NCBI GenBank assembly: GCA_018660685.1
Contig: JABJJW010000011.1
Span: forward strand, 1-64,000
Length of the DNA: 64,000 bases
Reading direction: 5' to 3'
From: Flavobacteriales bacterium
Lineage (GTDB): Bacteria; Bacteroidota; Bacteroidia; Flavobacteriales_G; Salibacteraceae
Both the position numbers and the translations under genes were made by a program. Under the pieces are notes generated by a model. The model was not told where the DNA came from. It worked only from the letters and a program-made list of their open reading frames with translations, and did not search any database. Each line of letters starts with the position of its first letter. Positions within the stretch are counted from its first letter, which is position 1. Below, one piece after another: positions 43,024 to 52,804 of the stretch.

Positions 43024-44061
43024 CTATTTACCCCCTAAAGATACCAGAAAGCTGAGGGTGTCAACGCCATCAGCGAAGGTGTTTAATGAAGGGTTTTGAG
43101 CCGATCCAAATGGTACATCTATACTACCTACGACGCACTGAATTGAGTCTCGTTGTTCTTCAATTCTTTTTTCCGCATCATTCATTGAATCATAAAACTC
43201 ATAGTTGAGAACGCTCACTGGTGAATACAGACGATCATCTTCTACAAGAAGAACAAGTCCATTTTCAAGAATATTGCGCTGTTCCATCATCAACAAAGTC
43301 TTGTAATAGGTGTAGTTATTAGCAAACTTCTTGTTTGCCATGAGATACTCAAACGGAAGTGAAGCCTGAAATATTGCGTTCAAATCATAGCCCCTTGGAA
43401 CGAAAATCTTGGTCACATTCCTACAGCCCAGGCCGAAATACCTGAATGCATCTTCACACAATCCATGCAGCTCATCTTGATTTTCCGACCCCTTGAGCAA
43501 CGCAACACTCGTTCTGTTCTTCCTAATTATCTTAGGAAGATGACCGAAGTAATCTTCGAAGTGTCGTGCGCTGTTATTTGAGCCAGTCGCGATTATGGCG
43601 TCGATGTCTTTCATTTGGCCGTCAACCACCTTGATGAAATCAGAAAATCGGGGCTCAATTATCATCAATTGGCGCAGTAGCTCTCCTGTTAAAACCGGAT
43701 CAGATGAACTGTGTTTTATTATCGCTCGATGTCCGCTCAGGAGTACGCAGAAAATGTCGTGCAAGCCAACCAATGGAATGTTTCCAGCAAGAATGAGACC
43801 CACCCGCTGAGGGGTAGTCTTATTGATACCATATTCACCAGTCCATTTCGAGATTTCTTGTTCTGTTAGAACCTTTGCCCAATATCTGAGAGCGTGAATC
43901 ACTTCATCCTCGGTGAACCAGCCATTCTGATGAAAGGCTTGTCGAATAACTTCGTTTAACGAAGCATATTCTGTAGAATCTGGTTGGAATTCATGCCTTC
44001 TTAACCATTGTCCTAAATGATCGAAGGCTGCTATTTTTTCTTGGAGTGTCAAGAAGTGCAA
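43024..44061 (-). CDS. LuxC-like acyl-CoA reductase
   Basis: The 345-residue protein resembles the acyl-CoA reductase (LuxC) family, which reduces fatty acyl-CoA or acyl-ACP to aldehyde. It has VGLILAGNIPLVGLHDIFCVL and the catalytic-region sequence YFGLGCRNVTKIFVP, with the cysteine in GLGCRN. The rest of a lux operon (luxA, B, D, E) is absent. Stand-alone copies of this gene are usual in Flavobacteriales and the physiological substrate is unclear. The best start is TTG at 44061, since no in-frame ATG precedes it after the upstream stop. It lies 14 bases behind sixA. Confidence 0.85.
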   Translation of the reverse strand: MHFLTLQEKIAAFDHLGQWLRRHEFQPDSTEYASLNEVIRQAFHQNGWFTEDEVIHALRYWAKVLTEQEISKWTGEYGINKTTPQRVGLILAGNIPLVGLHDIFCVLLSGHRAIIKHSSSDPVLTGELLRQLMIIEPRFSDFIKVVDGQMKDIDAIIATGSNNSARHFEDYFGHLPKIIRKNRTSVALLKGSENQDELHGLCEDAFRYFGLGCRNVTKIFVPRGYDLNAIFQASLPFEYLMANKKFANNYTYYKTLLMMEQRNILENGLVLLVEDDRLYSPVSVLNYEFYDSMNDAEKRIEEQRDSIQCVVGSIDVPFGSAQNPSLNTFADGVDTLSFLVSLGGK

Positions 44062-44075
44062 ATCTATGAACCTGA

Positions 44076-44585
44076 TTACTTCAAGGCAATGCCATTCCAG
44101 TCATGTCGATTGTAATGAACCCCTTTGTGAAAAGTGTGCCTAGTGACTTGGCTCCAAGCCATCGTGTCAAAAAGAAGCCTGCTGCACGAGGATGTAATTA
44201 CGTGATCGATCGGGTCACTGATTAAAGAGTTTGTAAGCATCGATAAAGTGGGCTGATGTCCGATTATCATGAGTTCATCAAATCCATTGCTTGTCCCTTG
44301 AATTGTTTCCATCCAACTTTCAACTGTGGCGTGGTAGAGTCTTTCCTCTGTGATCAGCTTTGGTTGATTGGATTGATAGTGTTCGGCGATGACATTAGCT
44401 GTTGTTTTTGCTCGGACCGCGGCGCTGCTTACAATCAAGTCAATGTGAGTGTGGGCGTTATCAAGCACGGTTGCAAGCTCCTTGGCATTCTTGGTTCCGC
44501 GCTTAGTCAGCGGGCGATCAAAGTCTGTGATATTTGAGTTATCCCAACTGCTTTTGGCGTGCCTGACGATGTTTAAAACTTTCAT
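44076..44585 (-). CDS. SixA-type histidine phosphatase
   Basis: The catalytic RHG-like motif is at the N-terminus: LNIVRHAKSSWDN with His9. The second histidine is in MIIGHQPTLSML near residue 110. SixA proteins dephosphorylate phosphohistidine, for example on phosphorelay or PTS domains, and the 169-residue length fits. There is no signal peptide, so it is cytoplasmic. It is upstream of and probably cotranscribed with the acyl-CoA reductase gene, and divergent from parE. The target is unknown. Confidence 0.9.
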   Translation of the reverse strand: MKVLNIVRHAKSSWDNSNITDFDRPLTKRGTKNAKELATVLDNAHTHIDLIVSSAAVRAKTTANVIAEHYQSNQPKLITEERLYHATVESWMETIQGTSNGFDELMIIGHQPTLSMLTNSLISDPIDHVITSSCSRLLFDTMAWSQVTRHTFHKGVHYNRHDWNGIALK

Positions 44586-44702
44586 GAGTTATTAGTCATT
44601 TTCAACCCTTCCTGTTAACAAAACTGTGTATAATCGGGCGTTCCGCGGTGTCAAAATGCAATAAGCTCATGCTAAATTCGCATCGAACCGAAATTGGGAT
44701 TC

Positions 44703-46547
44703 ATGGCTGCAGACTATACTGAAGACAATATAAAAACCCTTGAGTGGTCTGAACACATACGGATGCGCCCCGGTATGTATATCGGAAAGCTCGGTGATGG
44801 TAGTTCAGCAGACGATGGGATATATATCCTTATCAAGGAGATTATTGATAATTCGATTGATGAGTTTGTCATGGGCAATGGCAAGACCATTGATTTGGCC
44901 ATCAAAGGCAACGAGGTGAAAATTAGAGACTACGGTCGTGGAATTCCTCTGGGAAAAGTCATCGACTGCGTGTCGAAGATAAATACAGGTGGAAAATATG
45001 ACTCCAAGGCCTTTAAAAAGTCCGTCGGCCTTAACGGTGTAGGTACGAAGGCGGTAAATGCTCTTTCGTCCTACTTCAAAGTGGAAAGTGTTAGGGACGG
45101 TCAGATTAAGGCTGCCGAATTTAGCCAAGGAGGAATCACAGACGACCACGATATTGAAGAAACGAGTACCAGAAAAGGGACTCGAATGACGTTTGTGCCG
45201 GATGATTCGGTATTTCCACCATATACTTTCAGGCATGAATATGTTGAAGGAATGCTTTGGAATTACGCCTATCTCAACCGGGGACTTACCATTCATTTCA
45301 ATGGCGAGACGTATGAGTCCGAGAATGGTCTGAAGGACCTTTTGGATAGAAATATTGATGAGGAACCGCTTTATCCTATAATTCATTTGGAAGGAGAGGA
45401 TATTGAGGTTGCAATCACGCATACCCACAGTTATGGAGAGGATTTTTCGTCGTTTGTAAACGGTCAATATACTCCGCAAGGAGGAACACATCAAACGGCC
45501 TATCGGGAATCAATAGCCAAAGTGATAAGGGATCACTACGGAAAGAATTTTGAAGCCCAAGACATACGTGCGTCCATAACCACTGCGGTGAGCATCAAGG
45601 TTATGGAGCCGATTTTCGAATCCCAAACTAAAACGAAACTAGGGTCACAAGATGTGGGGCCTGATGGTCCATCGATGAGGGCGTTCATCAATGACTTCCT
45701 GTCTAGAGAGTTGGATAATTACCTCCACAAGCATCCTGCTGTCAGTGAGGCTCTGCTTAAGAAAATTATGCAAAGTGAGCGTGAACGGAAGGAGATGTCT
45801 GGCATCAAGAAGTTAGCGCGAGAAAGAGCTAAGAAGGCCAATTTGCACAATAAGAAGCTAAGAGATTGTCGAGTGCATCATGGCGATAGCCACGAGAGAA
45901 GTCTCGAGAGCTCCATATTCATTTGTGAGGGAGACTCGGCCTCAGGTTCAATTACTAAGATTAGGGATGTGAATACTCAAGCGGTCTTTTCGCTGAAGGG
46001 TAAACCGCTTAATACCTATGGTCTTACGAAGAAGGTAGTATATGAGAATGAGGAGTTCAATCTGCTTCAAGCGGCATTGAATATTGAAGATGGAATTGAA
46101 AATCTGCGTTATAACAATGTAATTATTGCCACAGATGCGGATGTAGATGGAATGCATATCAGATTACTGCTCATTACGTTCTTCCTCCAGTTCTTTCCAG
46201 ATCTCGTGAAGCAGGGGCATGTTTATGTATTGCAAACCCCACTATTCAGGGTGAGGACTAAAAAGGCAACGAAATACTGTTACTCTGATCTTGAAAAAGA
46301 GGAAGCATTGGATGATTTAGGACGGAATGCTGAAATAACAAGATTCAAGGGTCTGGGAGAAATTTCGCCAGACGAGTTTAAGAACTTCATCGGTAAGGAT
46401 ATGAGACTCGATCCACTCGTCATTGGACAGGATGGGGCGTTGAAAGAATTGCTGTCATTCTACATGGGTAAAAACACTCCCAATAGACAGGAGTTTATCA
46501 TTGAAAACTTGAAGGTGGAAAAGGACGTAATTGAGAAGGCTGCATGA
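44703..46547 (+). CDS. parE: DNA topoisomerase IV subunit B
   Basis: ParE supplies the ATPase and TOPRIM parts of topoisomerase IV, which unlinks daughter chromosomes. The GHKL ATP site has [21 protein letters not shown] and [16 protein letters not shown]. The TOPRIM domain has [12 protein letters not shown] and the metal-binding DADVDGMHI. The start at 44703 (ATG) is preferred to a TTG three codons upstream. At 614 residues it matches Bacteroidota ParE. The end overlaps the next gene by 4 bases (ATGA). It heads the parE / envelope gene / parC operon. Confidence 0.96.
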   Translation: MAADYTEDNIKTLEWSEHIRMRPGMYIGKLGDGSSADDGIYILIKEIIDNSIDEFVMGNGKTIDLAIKGNEVKIRDYGRGIPLGKVIDCVSKINTGGKYDSKAFKKSVGLNGVGTKAVNALSSYFKVESVRDGQIKAAEFSQGGITDDHDIEETSTRKGTRMTFVPDDSVFPPYTFRHEYVEGMLWNYAYLNRGLTIHFNGETYESENGLKDLLDRNIDEEPLYPIIHLEGEDIEVAITHTHSYGEDFSSFVNGQYTPQGGTHQTAYRESIAKVIRDHYGKNFEAQDIRASITTAVSIKVMEPIFESQTKTKLGSQDVGPDGPSMRAFINDFLSRELDNYLHKHPAVSEALLKKIMQSERERKEMSGIKKLARERAKKANLHNKKLRDCRVHHGDSHERSLESSIFICEGDSASGSITKIRDVNTQAVFSLKGKPLNTYGLTKKVVYENEEFNLLQAALNIEDGIENLRYNNVIIATDADVDGMHIRLLLITFFLQFFPDLVKQGHVYVLQTPLFRVRTKKATKYCYSDLEKEEALDDLGRNAEITRFKGLGEISPDEFKNFIGKDMRLDPLVIGQDGALKELLSFYMGKNTPNRQEFIIENLKVEKDVIEKAA

Positions 46548-48250
46548 AGAGAATAGTAGGAGTTGTCCTGGCAATTAGCTGGATGTCTTTCGTTGGCGCA
46601 CAGGATTTTCATAATCCTTTAGCTAAACAACCACATAAATATGATATTCAGTACTTTATGAATGCTGATAAGCGTGTAGTTCCGCCCACGGTGGACTATG
46701 ATTTTAAGCGCATGGCCAAGCGCAACAAGAAGAAAGAACCTTGGACGATTGTAGACTATTTTGACAATGGCAATGTTCAGATGAAAACATTCTCTTTTGT
46801 GGCCGATCCAATCAGCACAGAATACCAAGATTCTTATGTTGAATTTTACCCATCGGGTGATACGAGTTTGATCCAAGAATATAGGGTGAAGGACAAGTAT
46901 GGTAGGTATAAAAAATTCTTCCGGAATGGTAAGGTTGAAGAGCAGGGCACCTATAAGAAAAATCGTCTCCAAGGTGACTGGAAATCCTACTATAAAAATG
47001 GAGAACTAAAAGAGCAAGGCGAGTACCGAGATTTTAAGCGATACGGTATGTGGAAGTTTTACAGTGAAAAAGGCTTAATGGTTCGCTCAGGACCGTTTGA
47101 AGATGGAGTTGAACAAGGGGATTGGAAGGAATATCATGAAAATGGAAAGCTCAAAGGCACCTTCAATTATGAAGCTGGAAAGCTAAAAGGCGATGTGAAG
47201 ATGTACCATGCAACGGGTGAATTATTCTCAGAAGTGACCTATTCTATGGGTCGAGCGCATGGCAAGATGACCAAGTACCATCGGAATGGGAAGGTCTCCA
47301 TGCTAAAGTCTTATGATCAAGGATTAGTGGTTGGTGACTATTTAGAGCTTGCAGATAATGGGGATACCATTGTGAGCGGTGAGCTTTTGGAAAACGTACC
47401 GAATGGCCATTGGAAGTTTTCGAGTTCAGATCACAATGTCATTAGAGAGGAGGCTTATTCGGCTGGAAAGTTCAAGCAAGCAGTTGACTACTACGACTTC
47501 GGTAAGAAGCAAATGATCACAACTAAAACGGAGAATGGATTTGCCTATGAATGTTTTGACGGTGATGATGCTGAAACCGCTTGCATGGTGAAGTATTCGT
47601 TCCCAACCATTAAAGGAGGAAGTCTACAAGCGATTTTGCTGGATGATGTTCTCATCCCTGTTGATCAACGGTACAATGCGCGCATGTTCATCACTTTCAG
47701 CATCAATGCCGAGGGCAAGGTTGTGGATGCCGAGATTCAAGAATCAGCAAACACCTATTTCGACAACGAAGTTTTGCATCGACTGAACGAGACTAAATGG
47801 AATCCGGGATGGAATGGTTTGAGAGCGGGCTCCTTCAAAGGAGAAATGCGCATTAAATTTAATATGGATGGGTCCAGACAAGTAGCGTTGAGTGACTTTG
47901 CTATCAATTCCTCAATACAAGACCAGCAACACGCTTATCGTTACACAACTCTAGGATTTGACCCAGAGTATCCTGGTGGAGAAGAGGCGATGTTTAAGTT
48001 TATTTCAGAGAACTTGGTCTATCCAGAGTTTGCAAAGGAGGAGGGACTGAGTGGTACGTGCTATGTTCGATTCAAGATCAACGCATCAGGCATGATCAGC
48101 AACGCCACGATATTGAAATCGGCGCACCCATCAATGGACTACGAAGCTATCAAGGTAGTCGAGAATATGCCAGATTGGAATCCTGCAATAATCGATGGAA
48201 AGCCAGTTTCTTCCTATAACAACATTCCTTTCAGATTCACGCTGAACTAA
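46544..48250 (+). CDS. Secreted MORN/YwqK-repeat protein with two TonB-C-like domains
   Basis: A signal peptide ([20 protein letters not shown]) sends this 568-residue protein out of the cytoplasm. Residues ~85-290 contain at least seven MORN-variant repeats ([34 protein letters not shown] and so on). Two TonB-C-like domains follow, at about 360-445 ([20 protein letters not shown]) and 490-568 ([19 protein letters not shown] ... NIPFRFTLN). There is no inner-membrane helix as in true TonB. It overlaps parE by 4 bases and parC starts on the base after its stop, so it must be made together with topoisomerase IV. I know of no functional reason. Its own role is unknown. Confidence 0.85.
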   Translation: MKRIVGVVLAISWMSFVGAQDFHNPLAKQPHKYDIQYFMNADKRVVPPTVDYDFKRMAKRNKKKEPWTIVDYFDNGNVQMKTFSFVADPISTEYQDSYVEFYPSGDTSLIQEYRVKDKYGRYKKFFRNGKVEEQGTYKKNRLQGDWKSYYKNGELKEQGEYRDFKRYGMWKFYSEKGLMVRSGPFEDGVEQGDWKEYHENGKLKGTFNYEAGKLKGDVKMYHATGELFSEVTYSMGRAHGKMTKYHRNGKVSMLKSYDQGLVVGDYLELADNGDTIVSGELLENVPNGHWKFSSSDHNVIREEAYSAGKFKQAVDYYDFGKKQMITTKTENGFAYECFDGDDAETACMVKYSFPTIKGGSLQAILLDDVLIPVDQRYNARMFITFSINAEGKVVDAEIQESANTYFDNEVLHRLNETKWNPGWNGLRAGSFKGEMRIKFNMDGSRQVALSDFAINSSIQDQQHAYRYTTLGFDPEYPGGEEAMFKFISENLVYPEFAKEEGLSGTCYVRFKINASGMISNATILKSAHPSMDYEAIKVVENMPDWNPAIIDGKPVSSYNNIPFRFTLN

Positions 48251-51157
48251 GTGAGCGAAGAAGTAGAAAATAACGAAGAGAAGGACGACGAATTCGCCTC
48301 CCAAGAAGAAGGGCAGGAGGAGTTAGAGAAGGTCATCCACATCAGTGGAATGTACAAGGAGTGGTTCCTTGATTACGCATCGTATGTCATCCTGGAGCGT
48401 GCTGTACCTCACATTAGCGATGGGTTGAAACCTGTTCAGCGTCGAATTCTTCACTCTATGAAGGAAATGGACGATGGTCGATACCACAAAGTGGCCAACA
48501 TCATCGGGAACACTATGAAGTTTCACCCGCATGGTGATGCTTCCATTGGGGACGCGCTTGTTCAAATTGGGCAAAGAGACTTATTGATTGACTGTCAGGG
48601 AAACTGGGGAAATATTCTCACGGGCGACCGAGCTGCTGCACCTCGATATATTGAAGCCCGCCTTACCAAGTTCGCCTTGGAAGTAATGTTCAATGCCAAG
48701 ACCACCAATTGGCAAGCGAGCTACGACGGTCGAAATAGAGAACCAATCACGCTTCCCGTGAAATTCCCATTCCTCCTTACCTCGGGAGTAGAAGGGATTG
48801 CCGTCGGATTGGCGTGTAAGCTGCTTCCCCACAACTTCATTGAACTGATTGATGGATCAATTGCTAATCTTAAAGGAAAGAAACCAAAAATTTATCCAGA
48901 TTTTCCGACAGGAGGAACAGCTGATTTCAGCGAGTACAATGATGGATTACGCGGTGGTAGAATTAAAGTGAGAGCGAGGATAAGTGTCGAAGACAAGAAG
49001 ACGCTTAAGGTGACTGAAATACCTTTCACAACGACCACCTCGTCGCTGATAGATTCCATTTTAAAGGCCAATGATAAAGGGAAGATTAAAGTTAAACGAG
49101 TCGAAGACAACACGGCCGAGAACGTTGAGATCTTAATCCACCTAGCCAACAATGTTTCTCCAGACAAAACGATTGATGCACTTTATGCATTCTCAGATTG
49201 TGAACTTTCAATTTCCCCTAATTCGTGTGTCATCGAAAATGACAAGCCAAGATTCATGGGTGTCAGTGACATCCTTTCTGAGAGTACAGAGCAGACAAAG
49301 GGAATTCTCCAATTGGAGCTGGAGATTCGCAAGCGAGAACTCGAAGAACAATGGCATTTTGCCTCGCTCGAGAAGATATTCATTGAGAAACGAATTTATC
49401 GAGACATTGAGGAATGTGAGACTTGGGTCGCCATCATTGAGACGATCCACAAGGGATTAAAGCCTCATGTTAAACATCTCCTGCGCGCCGTGACGGACGA
49501 GGATGTCGCACGGTTAACCGAAATCAAGATTAAGCGGATCTCTAAATTCGATTCATTCAAAGCGGATGATCATCTTGCGAAACTTGAAGAAGAGATTGAG
49601 GAAGTCAAACACCATCTGGCCAATTTGACCGACTACGCCATTGACTATTTCAAAAATCTCAAGAAGAAATATGCAAAAGGCAAGGAGCGAAAGACAGAAA
49701 TCCGCCAAATGGAGACAATATCACGCGCTCTGGTTGCTGCTAATAATGTCAAACTTTACGTAGATCGAGAAGAAGGTTTCATCGGCCATGGTTTGAAGCG
49801 GACGGAATCTGAGTTCGTTAAGGAGGCATCCGATATTGATGACATCATCGTTATTCGTGACGATGGAAAGATGATTGTCACAAGGATGGCTGATAAAACC
49901 TTCGTTGGAAAAGGCATTAGATATATCAATACTTGGAAGAAAGGTGATCCTAGAACGATTTACAACCTGATCTATCAAGATGGCGCGGGCGGAAATGTGA
50001 TGGTCAAAAGGTTTAACGTAACCTCCATCACCCGTGATCGTGAATATGAATTGACGAAAGGCACGGCCAAGTCCAAGATTATACACCTCACTGCCAATCC
50101 AAATGGAGAGGCAGAAGTGGTCACGATCATTCACCGTCAGAAAGCCAAGCTCAAGCGACTGAAGTTTGAATTTGACTTTAAGGATGTTGCCATCAAAGGT
50201 CGAGGAGCAAAAGGGAATATTTTGACCAAGCACAGTGTCAATCGCATTGAGCTGAAGGAAAAAGGCGTCTCGACGCTCGCGGCAAGAAAGGTCTGGTTTG
50301 ATGAAGCCGTAAAGCGATTGAATTATGAAGAGCGGGGTCGGTATCTCGGAGCTTTTGCAGCGGGAGACAGAATTCTATGCCTATTAGAAGATGGTGCTTA
50401 CCGTATGACGGGGATTGATGTTACCACAAAGTTTGATGAGAATATGATTCATCTTGAAAAGTGGATCAAGGATAAACCCATTAGCGCCGCTTATTACGAG
50501 CCAGACAAGGATTGCTATTACATCAAAAGATTTTTAGCAGAAGAAAGCGATAAGCCGGTTCTCTTTATATCAGAACATGAAAAGGCAAAGTTGGAATACA
50601 TAAGCACCGATTGGTCTCCAATGTTAAAGGTTCACTATGATCAGCGCAGTGGTACTAAACCAGATGATAAAGTTGATGTTGAAGAGTTTATTACTGTCAA
50701 AGGGCTGAAAGCTCAGGGTAACATCTTGTCCAAGATGAAGGTCAAAAGCTTCAATGCGCTTGATGCGAAACCTCACGAGCGAGATCAAGAAGTAGAAATT
50801 GAACCTGTTCCTGAACCCGATCCAGAGCCTGAGCCTGAAGTGAAATCTGAGGCAGAGCCTAAGACCAAGGAGGACCCATCGAACAATCTAAAAGTGGTGG
50901 CATCGAATCCGGAAAATTCTCCTAAAAAGCCGCTCGTATTAAAAAAGAAGGCGGAAGAAGAGAAGGAGCCAAAGCCGGATAAGAAAGAATCGAAACCAAA
51001 AGCAGAGTCAATAGCCTCCGCAACCAAGGCAGCGAAAAAACCGTCTCCAAAGAAGGAAGTGAAGACATCCGAAAAAGCCGAAGTTGCTTCTGAATCAGAT
51101 GAAGAAGACGATCAGGATTCCTTTGACGCGGGAAGTCAGATCACTTTGGAATTGTAG
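48251..51157 (+). CDS. parC: DNA topoisomerase IV subunit A
   Basis: ParC cuts and rejoins DNA. The winged-helix region has DGLKPVQRRILHSM and the catalytic tyrosine lies in AAAPRYIEARLTKF. A coiled-coil gate (KLEEEIEEVKHHLANLTDY) and a C-terminal beta-pinwheel region follow. The start is GTG at 48251, immediately after the preceding stop. The protein has 968 residues. From about residue 850 it carries a low-complexity tail rich in Glu-Pro and then Lys (PVPEPDPEPEPEVKSEAEPK, KAAKKPSPKKEVK), so it is longer than many homologues. The tail may bind DNA or be disordered. Confidence 0.95.
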   Translation: MSEEVENNEEKDDEFASQEEGQEELEKVIHISGMYKEWFLDYASYVILERAVPHISDGLKPVQRRILHSMKEMDDGRYHKVANIIGNTMKFHPHGDASIGDALVQIGQRDLLIDCQGNWGNILTGDRAAAPRYIEARLTKFALEVMFNAKTTNWQASYDGRNREPITLPVKFPFLLTSGVEGIAVGLACKLLPHNFIELIDGSIANLKGKKPKIYPDFPTGGTADFSEYNDGLRGGRIKVRARISVEDKKTLKVTEIPFTTTTSSLIDSILKANDKGKIKVKRVEDNTAENVEILIHLANNVSPDKTIDALYAFSDCELSISPNSCVIENDKPRFMGVSDILSESTEQTKGILQLELEIRKRELEEQWHFASLEKIFIEKRIYRDIEECETWVAIIETIHKGLKPHVKHLLRAVTDEDVARLTEIKIKRISKFDSFKADDHLAKLEEEIEEVKHHLANLTDYAIDYFKNLKKKYAKGKERKTEIRQMETISRALVAANNVKLYVDREEGFIGHGLKRTESEFVKEASDIDDIIVIRDDGKMIVTRMADKTFVGKGIRYINTWKKGDPRTIYNLIYQDGAGGNVMVKRFNVTSITRDREYELTKGTAKSKIIHLTANPNGEAEVVTIIHRQKAKLKRLKFEFDFKDVAIKGRGAKGNILTKHSVNRIELKEKGVSTLAARKVWFDEAVKRLNYEERGRYLGAFAAGDRILCLLEDGAYRMTGIDVTTKFDENMIHLEKWIKDKPISAAYYEPDKDCYYIKRFLAEESDKPVLFISEHEKAKLEYISTDWSPMLKVHYDQRSGTKPDDKVDVEEFITVKGLKAQGNILSKMKVKSFNALDAKPHERDQEVEIEPVPEPDPEPEPEVKSEAEPKTKEDPSNNLKVVASNPENSPKKPLVLKKKAEEEKEPKPDKKESKPKAESIASATKAAKKPSPKKEVKTSEKAEVASESDEEDDQDSFDAGSQITLEL

Positions 51158-51189
51158 ATTATCTTTTCTTTGCGCCTAACTAAGCAGTT

Positions 51190-52746
51190 ATGAGATACCT
51201 TTCACTAATATGCATGATCCTGCTTTTCAGCGGATTGCAAGCACAAAATTTAAACCTTGAAGTCAAAGGGAAACAGCTATTCAATGAGGAACTCAGTGAC
51301 GTCTGGGGGTACGCTGATGAAGATGGCAATGAGTATGCTTTGGTGGGCCGTAATTTCGGCTTAGGGATCTACGATGTAACTGATCCAGATAACATTTCCC
51401 AAACCTTTGTTGTTCCTGGTCCTTATAGTACTTGGAGAGATCTTAAGACGTGGGGAGATTATCTCTACGTCACTTGTGAGAGTGGACCTGGTTTGTTGAT
51501 TGTGGACATGAGCGGTTTGCCAGATAATACCAATCTTCCGTACACCTATTTTAATGGAGATACAATGACATTTCAAAGTGCTCATAATCTCTTCATTGAC
51601 GAAAATGGCTTCGCATACATTTTCGGAGCTAACTATTCAATGGGTGGAGCCATTATTCTTGATTTGAATGATGATCCTATGGATCCGGAGCCAGTTGGGA
51701 TCTACGATCTAAACTATTACCATGATGGCGTGGTCAGAGGAGATACACTGTGGGGCTCGGCAGTTTACACTGGTGATGCTCAAGTGGTTGATGTGAGTGA
51801 TAAAGCCAACCCAGAACTGCTTTCTTCTTGGAAAACACCGGGCGTATTTACCCACAACATGTGGTTTTCAGACGACAACAACTTTGTGTTCAGCACAGAC
51901 GAAATCTATAACGGAACCATCGCTGCATACGATGTATCTGATATTTACAATCCAACGCTGGTAGATGAGTGGAAGGTGAACGATACGAACATCATCCCGC
52001 ACAATACTCACTACATTAATGGATATCTAGTGACTTCCTACTATACAAAAGGACTGAACATCATTGATGTAAGTCGTCCTCATAATATGATTGAAACCGG
52101 GAGGTATGATACTTCTCCATTGTATAACTACGAAGGTTTTCATGGCAACTGGGGTGTCTACCCATGGCTACCATCAGGGAATATTCTGGCAACAGACATT
52201 GAAACAGGCCTTTATGTTTTTGAGCCCACGTATGTACGCGGCTGTTTCCTTGAAGGAGCCGTCACCGATCAACATACTGGCGACATCATCTTTTTCCCTA
52301 CCATCAATGTGATAGAGGATACGCTCATCGTAGATGGTGATATTCTTGGAGAATATGCAACCGCCACAATGAATGCCGGAACATACACCGTAGAAGTTTC
52401 TGCAGAAGGATACTTTTCTAAAACTATCAGTGGTGTTGTGCTTGTCAATGGTGAACTCACTGAATTGGATGTTGAGTTGAGCAATTGGCCAGCTGATGTA
52501 GAGGAGAAGGTGAAAGAAGAGGGAGTTGCCCTTTATCCGAACCCAGCTTCAACGATCTTCTCTGTGAAGACGACCGACATCATCGAGTCCATTGAGCTTA
52601 TTTCAATTGATGGAAAGCTCATCCAGCCCAAAGTCAACTACCTAAGCTCAAAAGCTGTAGATGTCTCCAACCTTTCATCGGGAGTCTATACGTTGAAAGT
52701 CAGTATTGAGGGACGTGAAATCACTCGGATGGTTTCTATTCTTTAG
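51190..52746 (+). CDS. Choice-of-anchor-B family T9SS protein
   Basis: A signal peptide (MRYLSLICMILLFSGLQAQ) is followed by LVIVD-type propeller repeats at residues 35-340, such as DVWGYADEDGNEYALVGRN and GLGIYDVTDPDNI. A carboxypeptidase regulatory-like domain follows (GAVTDQHTGDIIFF ... AGTYTVEVSAEGYF). The end is a type A sorting domain (VALYPNPASTIFSVKT ... GVYTLKVSI). The architecture is known from marine Bacteroidota and other bacteria, but its biochemical role is not. It should be surface-attached or released. It follows parC by 32 bases. TTTCTTTG at 51164-51171, one mismatch from the -7 consensus, could be its own promoter. Confidence 0.88.
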   Translation: MRYLSLICMILLFSGLQAQNLNLEVKGKQLFNEELSDVWGYADEDGNEYALVGRNFGLGIYDVTDPDNISQTFVVPGPYSTWRDLKTWGDYLYVTCESGPGLLIVDMSGLPDNTNLPYTYFNGDTMTFQSAHNLFIDENGFAYIFGANYSMGGAIILDLNDDPMDPEPVGIYDLNYYHDGVVRGDTLWGSAVYTGDAQVVDVSDKANPELLSSWKTPGVFTHNMWFSDDNNFVFSTDEIYNGTIAAYDVSDIYNPTLVDEWKVNDTNIIPHNTHYINGYLVTSYYTKGLNIIDVSRPHNMIETGRYDTSPLYNYEGFHGNWGVYPWLPSGNILATDIETGLYVFEPTYVRGCFLEGAVTDQHTGDIIFFPTINVIEDTLIVDGDILGEYATATMNAGTYTVEVSAEGYFSKTISGVVLVNGELTELDVELSNWPADVEEKVKEEGVALYPNPASTIFSVKTTDIIESIELISIDGKLIQPKVNYLSSKAVDVSNLSSGVYTLKVSIEGREITRMVSIL

Positions 52747-52804
52747 GATTTCCTAAGAGCATTTAGCTTTATTTAAAAGCATTCAGTTCTTCTTTTGCAC
52801 CTTA

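Noticed and set aside
43024-44061. Bioluminescence (lux) locus
   Set aside because: Only a LuxC-like reductase is present; luxA, luxB, luxD and luxE are absent.
44805-45494. 229-codon minus-strand frame inside parE
   Set aside because: It is antisense to the well-supported GHKL domain of ParE, with no motif and no start context.
49721-50233. 170-codon minus-strand frame inside parC
   Set aside because: It is antisense to a conserved part of ParC without its own signals.
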